A stretch of DNA of 34,003 nt from positions 1 to 34,003 of the forward strand of contig QWRK01000004.1 in the NCBI GenBank assembly GCA_003670455.1, in the 5' to 3' direction. Under the pieces are notes generated by a model. The model ran no database searches. It saw only the letters and a list, made by a program, of their open reading frames with translations, and was not told the DNA's origin. Below are positions 1 to 10,542 of the stretch, one piece after another. Position numbers and translations under genes: made by a program. How positions within the stretch are numbered: position 1 is the first letter of the stretch; each line of letters starts with the position of its first letter. This stretch comes from Candidatus Aquidulcis sp. GTDB lineage: Bacteria; Chloroflexota; Limnocylindria; Limnocylindrales; Limnocylindraceae.

Positions 1-350
1 GGTGGGAGCCCGCCGTCGGCGATGCTTCCGAGTAGCTGCTGAATGCGTGCACCGCGATCCCCTGCTTCGTCAAGCTCAAAGTGCAGATCGGGAACGCGCC
101 GGATGCGCAACCCTTTGCCGATCACGGTGCGAAGGTGTGATGCCGCACTCTTTAGTGCTGCAAGTGAGGCAACGCGCTGCTCTTCACTACCGATCGTGCT
201 GACAAACACCTTGGCGTGTCGCAGGTCCGGTGACGTGGAGACGGAGGTGACGGTTACGAAGCCAAGCCGCGGATCGCTGAGAGATCGTCCGATATGGGCA
301 CTAATCTCTTCTCGAAGCAACTCGTCGACACGGGGCATCCGCTCAGACAT
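1..350 (-). CDS. rbfA: Ribosome-binding factor A (3' end cut off by window edge)
   Basis: RbfA is a single KH-like domain protein that binds the 30S subunit and helps mature 16S rRNA, notably in the cold. Read on the minus strand from the ATG at 350, the product begins MSERMPRVDELLREEISAHI and continues through LSDPRLGFVTVTSV, SPDLRHAKVFVS and IRRVPDLHFELDE, the usual order of RbfA conserved blocks. About 116 residues are visible and the frame stays open at position 1, so only the C-terminus is missing. The ATG lies two bases after the infB stop, the standard infB-rbfA order, so it is probably co-transcribed and translationally coupled. Identity is secure. Confidence 0.93.
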   Translation of the reverse strand, partial: MSERMPRVDELLREEISAHIGRSLSDPRLGFVTVTSVSTSPDLRHAKVFVSTIGSEEQRVASLAALKSAASHLRTVIGKGLRIRRVPDLHFELDEAGDRGARIQQLLGSIADGGLP

Positions 351-352
351 GC

Positions 353-2224
353 TTAGAGGGTCCGCCTCGTTGACTTCTCGCCGATGATCTCCAAGATATC
401 GCCCTCTTGCACGGTAACGGAAGCACCAAGCCCAATGCCGCACTCCTGGCCCTCTTTCACCTCACGTACGTCATCACGGAAGCGTCGAAGTGATTCGATC
501 ACGTCGGTAGCAACCAGGTTGCCGCCGCGCATGACGCGTACCTTCGCACCACGGGTGACGCGGCCTTCGCGAATGATCGATCCGGCAATGACGAAGCCCT
601 TTCCAGGGAAGAGCTGCTTCACTTCGGCACGCCCCTCAACAACCTCTGACTTCTCAGGATCCAGCATGCCTTCGAGCGCGGCCTTCATATCGTCGGCAAG
701 TTCGTAGATGATCTCGTAGAGGCGCACGTCAACCTTGTTCGTTTCGGCCATGCGACGCGCCCCTGGGGTGAGCGTGGTGGTGAAGCCGAGCACGATTGCA
801 TCGGATGCTGAGGCGAGCAGGATGTCGTTCTCGGTGACCTCCCCCGCGGCGGAGAGAAGCACGTTGATGCGCACCTCATCGCTCTGCATCTTCTCGAGCT
901 GATGTTCGATAGCGCCGAGTGATCCGGCCACGTCGGACTTCAGGATGACGCGGACCTCTTTGCCCGCTCCAGACTGGATACGCTTGTAGAGGTCTTCCAT
1001 CGTGGCGTGGCCGCTATCGCGTCCGGCACTCGTGGCGTCGGCGGCGGCCTCAGACCAGGCGCGGGCTTCCTTCTCGTCTGCAGCAATACGGAAGATCTCA
1101 CCGCTAACGGGCACCTCGGGGAGGCCCGAAACGACTACTGCTGTCGAGGGGCCGGCCACCTTGATTCGGCCCCCATCGGTCGACTCCAGCGAGCGAACCT
1201 TCCCTGAGCTGGCGCCGACGACCATATGGTCGCCAACGCGGAGGGTGCCCGTCTGCACGATCACGGTGGCGATTGGGCCGCGACCCTTGTCGCGCTGGGC
1301 CTCAATAACCGTCCCTACCGCGAGTCGGGCCGCGTCAGCCTTGTAGTCACCCAGATCGGCAACGAGGAGGACCATGTCGAGGAGATCGTCGAGGCCAACG
1401 CCTGTTCGGGCCGACACCGCAACGAGTGGCACGTCGCCGCCGTAATCCTCAATGACGACGTTGGACTCCGCGAGCTCCGTCTTCACGCGATCTGGGTTTG
1501 CATCTGGCTTGTCGATCTTGTTGAGCGCGATGATGATCGGCACGTTCGCTGCGCGAGCATGGCTGATCGCCTCTTTTGTCTGTGGCATCACACCATCATC
1601 GGCAGCGACCACAACGATGGCGATATCGGTCACTCGCGCGCCGCGTGCTCGCATCGCCGTAAAGGCCTCATGTCCAGGGGTGTCAAGGAAGAGGATCGAA
1701 CGGTCGCCACGCTGAACCTGGCTGGCACCAAGGTGCTGGGTAATGCCGCCACGCTCGCCGTCGGCAACGCTGGTCTTGCGCAGCGCATCGAGCAGGCTCG
1801 TCTTGCCGTGGTCAACGTGGCCCATCACGGTAACGATCGGTGCGCGCGAGATGAGTGTCGCGCCTGGATCTTCACTAAAGAATTCCGTCTTCGCTGCAGC
1901 TGGTGCGGCCTCAGGAGTTGCCTCCGGCGTGGCCTCATCTTCGTCAGGTTCGGGCTCCTTAACCGTAAAGCCGAGCTCGGTCGCAATGAGGGAGGCCGTT
2001 TCACGATCAATGCCCTGGTTCATGGTGGCAAAGACGCCGCTCCGAATCAGCGGGTTGATGATGTCAGCGGGGTTTACCTTGAGCAGCGTTGCAAGATCGC
2101 CAACGACGATGGAGGCGGGCAGCTCAAGGACGCCATCATGCACCTGCGCAACACGTGCTGGCTTCGGCTCTGGCGGCAAGCGATCGGGGCGCGGTGGACG
2201 GATGCTCTTGCGCTGCTTCGTCAT
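353..2224 (-). CDS. infB: Translation initiation factor IF-2
   Basis: IF-2 is the GTPase that brings fMet-tRNA to the 30S subunit and promotes subunit joining. The 623-aa product has a short N-terminal part with one IF2-N domain (about 35-90), an acidic Glu/Ala/Pro linker (about 90-112), then the G domain with GHVDHGKT (135-142), DTPGHEAF (from 181) and NKID, followed by domains II, III and the fMet-tRNA-binding C2 domain. It lacks the long N-terminal extension of enterobacterial IF-2, as is usual for compact forms. The ATG at 2224 follows an AAAGGGGG Shine-Dalgarno, and two tandem TAG codons just before it close ylxR. It belongs to the nusA-ylxR-infB-rbfA operon. Confidence 0.98.
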   Translation of the reverse strand: MTKQRKSIRPPRPDRLPPEPKPARVAQVHDGVLELPASIVVGDLATLLKVNPADIINPLIRSGVFATMNQGIDRETASLIATELGFTVKEPEPDEDEATPEATPEAAPAAAKTEFFSEDPGATLISRAPIVTVMGHVDHGKTSLLDALRKTSVADGERGGITQHLGASQVQRGDRSILFLDTPGHEAFTAMRARGARVTDIAIVVVAADDGVMPQTKEAISHARAANVPIIIALNKIDKPDANPDRVKTELAESNVVIEDYGGDVPLVAVSARTGVGLDDLLDMVLLVADLGDYKADAARLAVGTVIEAQRDKGRGPIATVIVQTGTLRVGDHMVVGASSGKVRSLESTDGGRIKVAGPSTAVVVSGLPEVPVSGEIFRIAADEKEARAWSEAAADATSAGRDSGHATMEDLYKRIQSGAGKEVRVILKSDVAGSLGAIEHQLEKMQSDEVRINVLLSAAGEVTENDILLASASDAIVLGFTTTLTPGARRMAETNKVDVRLYEIIYELADDMKAALEGMLDPEKSEVVEGRAEVKQLFPGKGFVIAGSIIREGRVTRGAKVRVMRGGNLVATDVIESLRRFRDDVREVKEGQECGIGLGASVTVQEGDILEIIGEKSTRRTL

Positions 2225-2227
2225 CTA

Positions 2228-2551
2228 CTACCCCCTTTCGTTTCTTTGGCGTTGTCGCTCAATCAGAATCTGTTCGATCTCGGCGGCTGCGATGCGACCC
2301 CTCAATCCTCGTCGTAGTCCGTCACCAATGAGCAGGTCATGCGCTTCGTCGCCGCTCTGGCAGATCCAGGCACCTCGACCGCCGACTGCGCCTGTTTGTA
2401 CTCCCCCATCTGCGGAGGCTCCGTACCGCACAAGCGTCTCCACCGGCTGTGTCAGCCGACAGGCCACGCAGGTGCGCGCACGAACGGCGGGCGTCTTAGG
2501 CCTCCTCGCCCACTGGGGCGTCCGCAGGCGCTTCAGCAGCCCCTGTTCCAT
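2228..2551 (-). CDS. ylxR: YlxR/RnpM family RNA-binding protein
   Basis: This is a small basic protein of the YlxR (DUF448) family; the Bacillus member RnpM has been described as an RNase P modulator. The family signature is visible: [20 protein letters not shown] near the start and [10 protein letters not shown] further on, then an Arg-rich helix at the C-terminus. The ATG at 2551 gives 107 aa, but in-frame TTG (2566) and GTG (2554) codons lie just upstream and none has a clear Shine-Dalgarno. Every choice overlaps the 3' end of nusA (stop at 2496-2498), which suggests translational coupling. The gene sits in its conserved place between nusA and infB. The start is uncertain; the identity is firm. 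Confidence 0.9.
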   Translation of the reverse strand: MEQGLLKRLRTPQWARRPKTPAVRARTCVACRLTQPVETLVRYGASADGGVQTGAVGGRGAWICQSGDEAHDLLIGDGLRRGLRGRIAAAEIEQILIERQRQRNERG

Positions 2552-3566
2552 CACTGGCAATGTCAATGCGGAATCCGGTGAGTCGTGCCGCTAGGCGTGC
2601 ATTCTGTCCGCCAGCGCCGATCGCAAGCGAGAGTGCACGCTCAGGAACGACGACGGTTGCTGACTTAGACGCCTCATCAACGGTGACCGAAACGACGGGT
2701 GCTGGTGAGAGGGCTCGCCCAATCGCCTCAGCCGCGTCGTCGGTGTGCGCGATGATGTCGATCTTCTCGCCACCAAGGTCTTCAACAACAGCCTGTACAC
2801 GTGCGCCACGCTGGCCCACAACTGCGCCGACAGGGTCGAGGCCGACCTGTTTCGTTGCCACAACGATCTTGGTGCGGCTTCCAGGCTCACGAGCGATCGA
2901 GGTGATCTCCACGGTGCCCGCAGTCAACTCAGGAACTTCAAGCTCGAAGAGCTTCTTGACGAAGTTCTTATGGGTACGCGTCAGAAGGATCTCTGGGCCA
3001 CGAACGGTTGTGCGTACCTCGAGAAGCAGCGCCTTGACGTTTTCGCCAATGCGGAAGGTGTCGAGCTGCGACTGCTCGGTTGCAGGCAGGTACGCCTCGG
3101 CCTTCCCTACGTCCAAGACGAGGTTGCGGCGATCGACGCGCATCACGACACCGGTGAGGATCTCACCAGCACGCTCCGCAAACGACTGCATGATCAGGTC
3201 GCGCTGGATCTGAATGAGGCGCTGCTGGAGCGCCTGGCGCGCCTGGGCGGCAACGATGCGGCCCATGTCGCCATCCATCTCTTCCAGTTCAATGAGGTCC
3301 CCAGCAACGGCGCCTGGCTTTGCGGCCTGGGCCTCCTCTGGCGTCCACTCTGCACCGGGGACAAGTACCTCTTCTACGACTCGTCGGGCTCGAAAGACCC
3401 GCATTGCCCCTGATTCAGGATCAAGGCGCACGTGGATGTCGGATGAGGTGTGTCGGCGATTCAGAGCGACCGCGTAGGACTCCTCTGCCGCCTGCAACAC
3501 CGCAGCTCGATCGATACCGCGCTCAGCGCCTAGCTGAATGAGGGCGCTCACAAGCTCTTTGCTCAC
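2496..3566 (-). CDS. nusA: Transcription termination/antitermination factor NusA
   Basis: NusA binds RNA polymerase and nascent RNA and modulates pausing, intrinsic termination and antitermination. The GTG at 3566 is chosen because a good GGGAGG Shine-Dalgarno stands just upstream and the product (356 aa) begins [19 protein letters not shown], like other NusA N-termini. An open frame continues further upstream without a ribosome site and across a terminator, so I reject it. The N-terminal RNAP-binding domain is followed by an S1 domain (about 130-200, [20 protein letters not shown]), KH1 ([25 protein letters not shown]) shown here in part as [17 protein letters not shown], and KH2 ([18 protein letters not shown]). 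It ends with a short acidic Ala/Pro tail and lacks the E. coli AR repeats. The leader holds a promoter and an intrinsic terminator. No rimP precedes it. Confidence 0.97.
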   Translation of the reverse strand: MSKELVSALIQLGAERGIDRAAVLQAAEESYAVALNRRHTSSDIHVRLDPESGAMRVFRARRVVEEVLVPGAEWTPEEAQAAKPGAVAGDLIELEEMDGDMGRIVAAQARQALQQRLIQIQRDLIMQSFAERAGEILTGVVMRVDRRNLVLDVGKAEAYLPATEQSQLDTFRIGENVKALLLEVRTTVRGPEILLTRTHKNFVKKLFELEVPELTAGTVEITSIAREPGSRTKIVVATKQVGLDPVGAVVGQRGARVQAVVEDLGGEKIDIIAHTDDAAEAIGRALSPAPVVSVTVDEASKSATVVVPERALSLAIGAGGQNARLAARLTGFRIDIASDGTGAAEAPADAPVGEEA

Positions 3567-3599
3567 GTCACGCCTCCCTTCTGTACTTGCGACCCCGAT

Positions 3600-3627
3600 A
3601 AAAAAGACGTGGGGGTCACCCACGTCT
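3600..3627 (-). terminator. Intrinsic terminator in the nusA 5' leader (candidate attenuator)
   Basis: On the minus strand a perfect 9-bp stem (AGACGTGGG / CCCACGTCT, arms at 3627-3619 and 3613-3605) with a 5-base loop runs straight into six T residues (3605-3600). It is the only canonical hairpin plus U-tract I find in the window. It lies about 20 bases downstream of the likely nusA transcription start and about 35 bases before the nusA GTG, so it can stop the nusA transcript itself as well as read-through from the SMR gene. NusA-dependent leader termination is the known mode of nusA autoregulation in Bacillus subtilis; applying that here is inference. Confidence 0.85.
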
Positions 3628-3653
3628 CTCGTTCGGCGGCCGTTGTTACAGGA

Positions 3654-3662
3654 ACTATACCA
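3654..3662 (-). promoter_or_regulatory. Extended -10 promoter of nusA
   Basis: The minus strand reads TGG-TATAGT, an extended -10 (TGn followed by a good hexamer). No TTGACA-like -35 lies at the usual distance. An imperfect inverted repeat (GGG-A-GTAT ... ATACCC, about 3683-3663) ends next to the TGG. The predicted start is near 3647, just ahead of the leader terminator. Prediction from sequence only. Confidence 0.6.
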
Positions 3663-3796
3663 CGGGGTATGAGGCGATACTCCCAAGCCCGACCCATCGA
3701 ACCCCCATGGCGCTCAATCCGTGCAAAGACAGCGTCTCTACGCTTGCGCCGGGCGCCCCCACCTGTGCCAGGGGTTCATCGCGTGCTCGGGATTAG
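3663..3796. other. Non-coding stretch between the SMR gene and the nusA promoter
   Basis: With the nusA leader this is the longest gene-free stretch in the window (3567-3796). I find no tRNA, riboswitch or convincing ORF. A 13-codon ORF (ATG at 3780) and a roughly 35-codon GTG frame lack ribosome sites. A weak hairpin AGCGT-AGAG-ACGCT on the minus strand may end the SMR transcript. The rimP gene that usually precedes nusA is absent from this position. Confidence 0.5.
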
Positions 3797-4123
3797 CTAG
3801 GCGTGGCTCCCCCCAGAGAGGTTCAACAGGACAATCCCACCGATGATGAGGGCGATCGCCAGGAATCGAGTGAGGCTGATTGGATCGTTGAAAATCAGCA
3901 TCCCCAAGATTGCTGTTCCGGTCGCCCCAATCCCGGTCCAAACCGCGTATGCGGTGCCGATTGGCAAGGTTTTCGCCGCTTCCGCAAGCAGTGAAAAACT
4001 AATCGCCGAGCACACAAAGAATCCGATGGAGGGAAGCAGTCGGCTAAATCCGTCCGAAAGCTTTAGAAAGGTCGCAAACCCGACCTCAAACAACCCTGCA
4101 ACGAAAATGAGCAGCCACGCCAT
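3797..4123 (-). CDS. SMR-family exporter, Gdx/SugE (guanidinium) type
   Basis: This is a 108-aa four-helix small multidrug resistance protein, which works as a dual-topology proton antiporter in the inner membrane. The conserved membrane Glu13 is present (AGLFEVGFATFLKLS). The LPIGTAYAVWTGIGATGTA segment matches the SugE/Gdx subgroup, which exports guanidinium ion, rather than the EmrE drug-export subgroup. The start at 4123 (MAWLLIF) is set by a GGAGGTGA Shine-Dalgarno; an upstream in-frame ATG at 4135 overlaps that site. It follows ispG after 42 bases, with no room for a guanidine riboswitch, so it is probably expressed with the isoprenoid genes. The substrate is inferred from the subtype only. 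Confidence 0.88.
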   Translation of the reverse strand: MAWLLIFVAGLFEVGFATFLKLSDGFSRLLPSIGFFVCSAISFSLLAEAAKTLPIGTAYAVWTGIGATGTAILGMLIFNDPISLTRFLAIALIIGGIVLLNLSGGSHA

Positions 4124-4165
4124 GGTCACCTCCATCTGCCGGATAGTTGCACAGCACTTCCGCGC

Positions 4166-5443
4166 CTACTTCGGCTGCGTTTGAGTGTAATGATCTGCCA
4201 CGTAGCGTTCAAGGATCTCTAGGAACTCGGCCACAATCCGATCACCGCGTAGTGTGGTGAGCAGGGCGCCATCTTGGAATACGGGGGCGACTGGCTCCTC
4301 GAAGGTGCCCGGGAGGCTGATCCCAAGGTTGGCGTGCTTCGACTCCCCTGGTCCGTTGACGACACAGCCCATCACCGCAACCTCAAGGTTCTCCACCCCT
4401 GGATGTAGTGGTCGCCACTCTGGCAAGCGTGTCTTCAGATAACCCTGAATCTCTTGTGCCATCTCCTGGAAGAAGGTGCTCGTCGTGCGTCCGCACCCCG
4501 GACATGACGTCACCTGTGGTGAGAAGGCACGTAGCCCGAGGGACTGCAGGATCTGCTGCGCCACTTCCACCTCAAGTGCACGGTCAGCACCTGGCTCTGG
4601 CGTCAACGAGACGCGGATCGTGTCGCCGATCCCCTGGTTCAAGAGATGCCCGAGGGCGGCACTTGTCGCAACGATCCCCTTCATCCCCATCCCCGCCTCC
4701 GTCAGGCCGAGATGCAGCGGGTAGTCGCAGCGGCCTGCGAGCTCTGTGTACACGTCAAAGAGATCGCGAACGTTCGATGTCTTGGCAGAGAGCAGGATGC
4801 GATCGTGCGGTAGGCCCGTTGCTTCGGCGAGCTCCGCCGACTGTGTTGCAGAGCGGACGATCGCCTCAATCGTGACGGATCGTGCGCTAGCCGGAGTGGC
4901 CGCCGCGGCGTTCTCCTCCATCAGTCTCGTTAGGAGGTCCTGGTCGAGCGAGCCCCAGTTCACACCAATCCGCACTGGCTTGCCGTGATCAATCGCAACT
5001 TTGACGATCGTCTGGAAGTTCTCATCACGGTGCTTGCTCCCCACGTTGCCGGGGTTGATTCGATACTTGGCAAGGAGTTCTGCTGCCTTCGGGTGCGCAG
5101 CGAGGAGCTTGTGACCGTTGTAGTGGAAGTCACCAACGATCGGCGTGGTAAGGCCATCATCCGCCAGTCGCTGCACGATCTCGGGGATCGCTGCGGCAGC
5201 TGCGTCGTTGTTGACGGTAACGCGAACAATCTGACTTCCTGCGCGTGCAAGATGCGCTACCTGTGCTGCGGTGCCAGCTGCGTCAGCAGTGTCAGTGTTC
5301 GTCATTGACTGCACAACAATTGGGTGGGCTGAACCAACCAATACACCACCAACGGAGACGCTTGGGGTTGAGCGGCGAATCGGACGCAGTTGATCTGGGC
5401 TATCTGCTGCGGGGCGAGCAACCACGTTGAGCTCGCGACTCAT
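4166..5443 (-). CDS. ispG: 4-hydroxy-3-methylbut-2-enyl diphosphate synthase
   Basis: IspG (GcpE) is the [4Fe-4S] enzyme that reductively converts methylerythritol cyclodiphosphate to HMBPP in the MEP isoprenoid pathway. The 425-aa product has the TIM-barrel half ([40 protein letters not shown]) and the cluster ligands Cys314 and Cys317 (CPGCGRT) and Cys360 ([11 protein letters not shown], with Glu367). It is longer than the roughly 350-370 aa of E. coli or Bacillus IspG. Its [14 protein letters not shown] and [14 protein letters not shown] blocks resemble, as I recall them, the long alpha/beta-proteobacterial type. The ATG at 5443 overlaps the rseP stop (ATGA), so I prefer it to an upstream in-frame start. 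It shares the operon with dxr. Confidence 0.97.
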   Translation of the reverse strand: MSRELNVVARPAADSPDQLRPIRRSTPSVSVGGVLVGSAHPIVVQSMTNTDTADAAGTAAQVAHLARAGSQIVRVTVNNDAAAAAIPEIVQRLADDGLTTPIVGDFHYNGHKLLAAHPKAAELLAKYRINPGNVGSKHRDENFQTIVKVAIDHGKPVRIGVNWGSLDQDLLTRLMEENAAAATPASARSVTIEAIVRSATQSAELAEATGLPHDRILLSAKTSNVRDLFDVYTELAGRCDYPLHLGLTEAGMGMKGIVATSAALGHLLNQGIGDTIRVSLTPEPGADRALEVEVAQQILQSLGLRAFSPQVTSCPGCGRTTSTFFQEMAQEIQGYLKTRLPEWRPLHPGVENLEVAVMGCVVNGPGESKHANLGISLPGTFEEPVAPVFQDGALLTTLRGDRIVAEFLEILERYVADHYTQTQPK

Positions 5444-6522
5444 CGCTCCACTCCGAAGAGGTTGAGGATGTCGCCGAGGGAGATCCAAGCGAAGAGGGCA
5501 AGCATCAGCACGGCGCCTGCGGTAACGAGTTGTCGCTCAACGCGGCGACCACGAACCTCGCCGAGCAGGCGTCGGAGGAAGAGCGCAGCGACGCGGCCAC
5601 CGTCGAGTGGCGGAATCGGCAGCAGGTTCAGCACCGCGAGGTTTGCTGAGAGAAGGGCGGCGATATGCAGGAGGCCTACGAACCCGAGCTGTCCCGCAGC
5701 CGCAGAGACGCCGACGGCAATCCCAATTGGGCCAGCCACACCGCTTCCACCATCGGATGAGCTAAATGGTGACGTGATGAACGTACCCAACGCACCAAGA
5801 ATCGAGGTGCCGGCATCCCAGGTACGCGTAACAGCAAGGCCAAGTGCATCGACGATTGGGCGTTGCAGTGGGCCGGCGCCGTCAATCGATGCAATCTGCA
5901 CGCCCATGTACCCCTGCCCTGCCGCCTCAGCGGCGGTGCGCAGCGTCATGGAAACCTCGCGCGCCGATTGGCCAGGAGTCTCCACCGTCACGCGTACGGT
6001 TTCACCCGCCCGCCCTGGAAGACTCTGCAACGGTGAATCAAAGCGGTCAAACGTCTCTCCCTCAAGGCCCAGGATGCGATCACCTGGTAGCAGTCCAGCA
6101 GCGGCGGCTGGAGAGCCCGCCTGCACGTCCTCGAGAAGGATGCTGGCACGCTCGGCAAGTGGTCCGGAGAGGACGAACATCAGCAGGAAGGCGACCACAA
6201 CGTTCATGGCGACTCCTGCGACCATGACCAGGACCTTCGAGGTTAGCGTGGCTCGCTCCCAGCCTGCAGGGTCGGTATCACCCTCTTCGCTGCCCGCCAT
6301 GCGCACGAAGCCGCCGAGCGGAAGGGCGTTGATGGTGAGTTCGGTACGTCGACCGCGGAGCAGCGTGAAGAGGCGCGGTGGAAATCCAATGCCGAACTCA
6401 GGAACGTCGATGCCGCGGAGTCGCGCAACGATGAGGTGGCCCAGCTCGTGCACCACGATGAGCGGAACCACGAGGAGCACGAATGCGAGCACTGGTCCGG
6501 CAATGCCGGTCAGAATCTCCAT
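5440..6522 (-). CDS. rseP: Site-2 intramembrane zinc metalloprotease (RseP/RasP family)
   Basis: This membrane protease cleaves transmembrane segments such as anti-sigma factors and leftover signal peptides. The 360-aa product has the zinc motif HELGH at residues 25-29 in the first membrane helix, a single PDZ domain in the middle ([20 protein letters not shown]) and the second active-site motif [12 protein letters not shown] near the C-terminus, within further membrane helices. It meets dxr upstream at 6522 and overlaps ispG by ATGA downstream. The dxr-rseP-ispG order is widespread and by itself does not imply a role in isoprenoid synthesis. The substrate cannot be read from the sequence; no anti-sigma gene is nearby. 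Confidence 0.95.
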   Translation of the reverse strand: MEILTGIAGPVLAFVLLVVPLIVVHELGHLIVARLRGIDVPEFGIGFPPRLFTLLRGRRTELTINALPLGGFVRMAGSEEGDTDPAGWERATLTSKVLVMVAGVAMNVVVAFLLMFVLSGPLAERASILLEDVQAGSPAAAAGLLPGDRILGLEGETFDRFDSPLQSLPGRAGETVRVTVETPGQSAREVSMTLRTAAEAAGQGYMGVQIASIDGAGPLQRPIVDALGLAVTRTWDAGTSILGALGTFITSPFSSSDGGSGVAGPIGIAVGVSAAAGQLGFVGLLHIAALLSANLAVLNLLPIPPLDGGRVAALFLRRLLGEVRGRRVERQLVTAGAVLMLALFAWISLGDILNLFGVER

Positions 6523-7649
6523 CAGGCGGCCCCACTCCAGCGCTCAGCAAATTGCGTCACCTCTTCATGCAGAGCGATCACCTCAGCGACGCTCGCTGGA
6601 GCCGGGCGTGCGCCAAACTGCCCCACCGCATCGTGAAGGAGCTGGGGGATGCCGCCGAGCGGGAATTCGCCGGCCAGGAAGCGGGTAACGGCCACACCGT
6701 CGGCAGCGATGAGCGCACCCGGGGCGGCGCCACCAGTTCGACCTGCCTCCAAGGCGATGGCAAGCCCTGGGAAGCGCACGAGGTCAGGCGGGGTGAAGGT
6801 TAGCGATCCGTGCGCTGCGAGATCCACGTTCGGGATTCCTAAAGCCATACGCACAGGATAGCCGAGGGCATAACCGATCGGCCCGCGCATATCTGGACTC
6901 CCCATCTGCGCCTTCGTCGAACCATCAACGAACTCCACGAGGCCGTGCACGACGCTCTGCGGGTGCACCACGATCTTGACCTGCTCCATAGGTACGGAGA
7001 AGAGCCGGTGCGCTTCAATTGCCTCTAGGCCCTTGTTTACGAGGGTCGCTGAATCAATGGTGATCTTGGCTCCCATGCTCCAGGTTGGGTGCTTGAGTGC
7101 CGTTGCGGGAGTTGCAGCGGCAATCTCAGCGGCGGTTGACTCACGAAATGGCCCGCCGCTCGCCGTCAGCCAGAGTGACCGAACTCGATCGAGCGATTCG
7201 CCAGCGAGGCACTGCCAGAGCGCAGAGTGTTCTGAATCGACTGGGCGCAACCGCTCCAAAACATCGGTCCCCTTGCGCTCTGCAGCTGAACGGGCGGCGC
7301 GCATCACCACATCACCGCCAGCAACGATCGTCTCCTTGTTCGCAATCGCCACCGCTACGCCCGCCTCAAGGGCGGCAACGGTGGCGGAGAGTCCAACAAC
7401 GCCTGTGGTAGCGACCAGCGCAATATCAGGCGCACAATCAAGAACCAGTAGACGAAGGTCCTCAGCGCTGCCGCCAACGAGGCTGCGCGCTTTCGGATTG
7501 GCCGTAGCCAGCGCATCATGCTGCTCGCCACCACGACCTGAGGCAAGTGCAACAAGTTCAAACTCATCGGGGTGCTGCGCAATCACATCGGCGGCTTGCA
7601 GGCCGATCGATCCGCTTGCACCAAGCAGCGCGACGCGGATTCGGCTCAC
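6522..7649 (-). CDS. dxr: 1-deoxy-D-xylulose 5-phosphate reductoisomerase
   Basis: Dxr (IspC) makes 2-C-methyl-D-erythritol 4-phosphate using NADPH, the committed MEP-pathway step. The GTG at 7649 gives 375 aa starting MSRIRVALLGASGSIG, with the NADPH loop at residues 10-16. Catalytic blocks are present: ANKETIV, PVDSEHSALWQCL (metal-binding Asp/Glu), LTASGGPF, then WSMGAKITIDSATLVNKGLE with the Asn-Lys...Glu ligand set. Where many Dxr proteins have NAANE-VAV, this one reads IAADGVAV. An open frame continues upstream into cdsA but is not needed by the family; the chosen GTG lies 4 bases after the cdsA stop with GAGGGTAGG just before it. Confidence 0.96.
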   Translation of the reverse strand: MSRIRVALLGASGSIGLQAADVIAQHPDEFELVALASGRGGEQHDALATANPKARSLVGGSAEDLRLLVLDCAPDIALVATTGVVGLSATVAALEAGVAVAIANKETIVAGGDVVMRAARSAAERKGTDVLERLRPVDSEHSALWQCLAGESLDRVRSLWLTASGGPFRESTAAEIAAATPATALKHPTWSMGAKITIDSATLVNKGLEAIEAHRLFSVPMEQVKIVVHPQSVVHGLVEFVDGSTKAQMGSPDMRGPIGYALGYPVRMALGIPNVDLAAHGSLTFTPPDLVRFPGLAIALEAGRTGGAAPGALIAADGVAVTRFLAGEFPLGGIPQLLHDAVGQFGARPAPASVAEVIALHEEVTQFAERWSGAA

Positions 7650-7650
7650 C

Positions 7651-8493
7651 CTACCCTCGCAGGATGAGTGCGGCGATGAGCGTGACTGGCGCTGCGAGCA
7701 GCAGGCTATCGATCCGATCAAGAACGCCGCCATGGCCTGGGATGAGGTTTGATGCGCTCTCGGCTCCCGCAACACGCTTGAAGAGCGATTCAAGGAGGTC
7801 CCCCGCCTCGGCCGCAGTGGCAATGATCAAACCCCAGACCAGTCCCCAGAGTGGGCGTACCTCTTCGGGGGTGCCAAGCGTGAAGAGTGGGCCGGCGATC
7901 AACGCGCCAACACCTCCGGCAACCAGGATGCCGCCAACAAAGCCCTCTAGGCTTTTGCGCGGCGAAAGGACCGGCGCCAACTTGCGCCGACCGATGGTGC
8001 GCCCAACAAGGTACGCAGCACTATCTGCTGTCCAGACGATCGCCAATAGCCATACGATCCAGCGTGCCGGCGCACCACGATCGAGCGGATCAAGTGATGC
8101 GAGTAGAGGAAGCAGCGTCAGTGGGCTGAGCCAAATGACGGCCGCCATCGTTCCAAGAAGAAGTCGCAGCTCAGGCTCCAGCCTCTTCTCTGATGCGCGC
8201 ACCGCGCGACGGATCACCGTGCCTACAAAGAGCAGCAACGTTGTAATCGTCAGTATCGCACCCAGAGCGGGCGAGATTGCGGCGAAGAGTGGGCTGATCA
8301 AGATGACGGTGATCCAGAACGCGGAGGCACCACCGAGCACCTTCGTGAGGATCCTTGCCGCCTCTCGTGCCGCGAGGGCAATCAGGAGAACGGTTACCGC
8401 GAGCGTGCCTACCGGCGGGAAGAGCGCAAGGGCAGCTACCGGAAGGATCAACAGAGAGCCAATCGCTCGCTGCGTCAGTGCCCCGCTGCTCAT
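7651..8493 (-). CDS. cdsA: Phosphatidate cytidylyltransferase
   Basis: CdsA makes CDP-diacylglycerol from phosphatidic acid and CTP, the branch point to all bacterial phospholipids. The 280-aa protein is strongly hydrophobic with about eight membrane segments. The family signature near the C-terminus is clear: GDLLESLFKRVAG, then SNLIPGHGGVLDRIDSLL, whose Asp pairs bind metal. An upstream block reads WTADSAAYLVGRTIGRRKLAP and SPRKSLEGFVGG (often SPKKT in relatives). The ATG at 8493 overlaps the uppS stop as ATGA, which fixes the start. With plsX and acpP elsewhere in the window it covers parts of phospholipid synthesis. Confidence 0.95.
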   Translation of the reverse strand: MSSGALTQRAIGSLLILPVAALALFPPVGTLAVTVLLIALAAREAARILTKVLGGASAFWITVILISPLFAAISPALGAILTITTLLLFVGTVIRRAVRASEKRLEPELRLLLGTMAAVIWLSPLTLLPLLASLDPLDRGAPARWIVWLLAIVWTADSAAYLVGRTIGRRKLAPVLSPRKSLEGFVGGILVAGGVGALIAGPLFTLGTPEEVRPLWGLVWGLIIATAAEAGDLLESLFKRVAGAESASNLIPGHGGVLDRIDSLLLAAPVTLIAALILRG

Positions 8494-9235
8494 CGCCCAA
8501 ACCTCCGAACACGCTGGGTGTAGGCAGCGACCGCGGCGTCAAGGTCCGCAGCACCGAAGTCTGGCCAGAGTGTTGCCGTTGTCACGATCTCTGCGTAGGC
8601 ACTCTGCCAGAGCAAGAAGTTGGAGAGGCGCTCCTCCCCGCCCGTGCGGATCACAAGGTCCGGGTCTGGCATGCCGGCGGTGTAGAGGGCGCTGGCTATC
8701 GTGCCCTCATCGATGCTCTCGGGAGAGAGCCCGGCTGCGGCAATCGAGCGAACCGCATCAACGATCTCAGTACGACTGCCGTAGTTGAAGGCCACACTCA
8801 GCTGGAGCTTTGTTCCACCGGCCGTCTTTGCACACGCCGCAGTGATGCGCTCCTGCGCCTGCGCTGGCAATTCGGCGAGTCGACCAAGGAAGCGCACGGC
8901 GACCCCTTGGCGCAGCAGCTCGGGTGTCTCGTCATCGATCACTTTGGCCAGAAGCGTGAAGAGCTGCGCGACCTCTTTATCGCTTCGCGCCCAATTCTCG
9001 CGGCTGAATGCATAGACGGTTAGATGCGGGATGCCGATCTGTACAGCGTGCTTGAGCACGGTCCGCAACGCCTCTGTGCCGGCGATGTGGCCATCGAGCT
9101 CATCAAGGTTTCGCCCGCGTGCCCAACGGCGATTGCCGTCCATGATGATGGCGACATGACTCGGACTACCATCGGGCGGTGGGGCGCTATGCACCAGCGG
9201 CTGCGCGTCAGCAGGTCGCCGAACCTCGGCGTCGG

Positions 9236-9239
<4 letters not shown>
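8490..9239 (-). CDS. uppS: Undecaprenyl diphosphate synthase (cis-prenyltransferase)
   Basis: UppS extends farnesyl diphosphate with isopentenyl units to the C55 lipid carrier of cell-wall synthesis. The 249-aa protein has all cis-prenyltransferase blocks: HVAIIMDGNRRWA with catalytic Asp34, GHIAGTEALR, YAFSRENWARS, FNYGSRTEIVDA, and PDPDLVIRTGGE followed by RLSNFLLWQSAYAE. About 27 residues precede the first block, a little longer than usual and rich in Pro. The GTG at 9239 overlaps the frr stop (GTGA), and the 3' end overlaps cdsA. The product uses the IPP made through dxr and ispG in the same gene run. Confidence 0.96.

Positions 9240-10542
<1,303 letters not shown>

Noticed and set aside
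1226-2317. A 363-codon plus-strand frame opposite infB
   Set aside because: It is antisense to the conserved IF-2 G domain and shows no recognisable protein features.
3567-3686. Longer nusA start at 3686 adding 40 residues
   Set aside because: The extension runs through the promoter and the leader terminator, has no ribosome site, and family members begin at MSKEL.
3699-3796. A tRNA or small gene in the gap before nusA
   Set aside because: A GGTTCGA-like string is present but no paired T stem, acceptor or anticodon arm can be built; the short ORFs lack Shine-Dalgarno sites.
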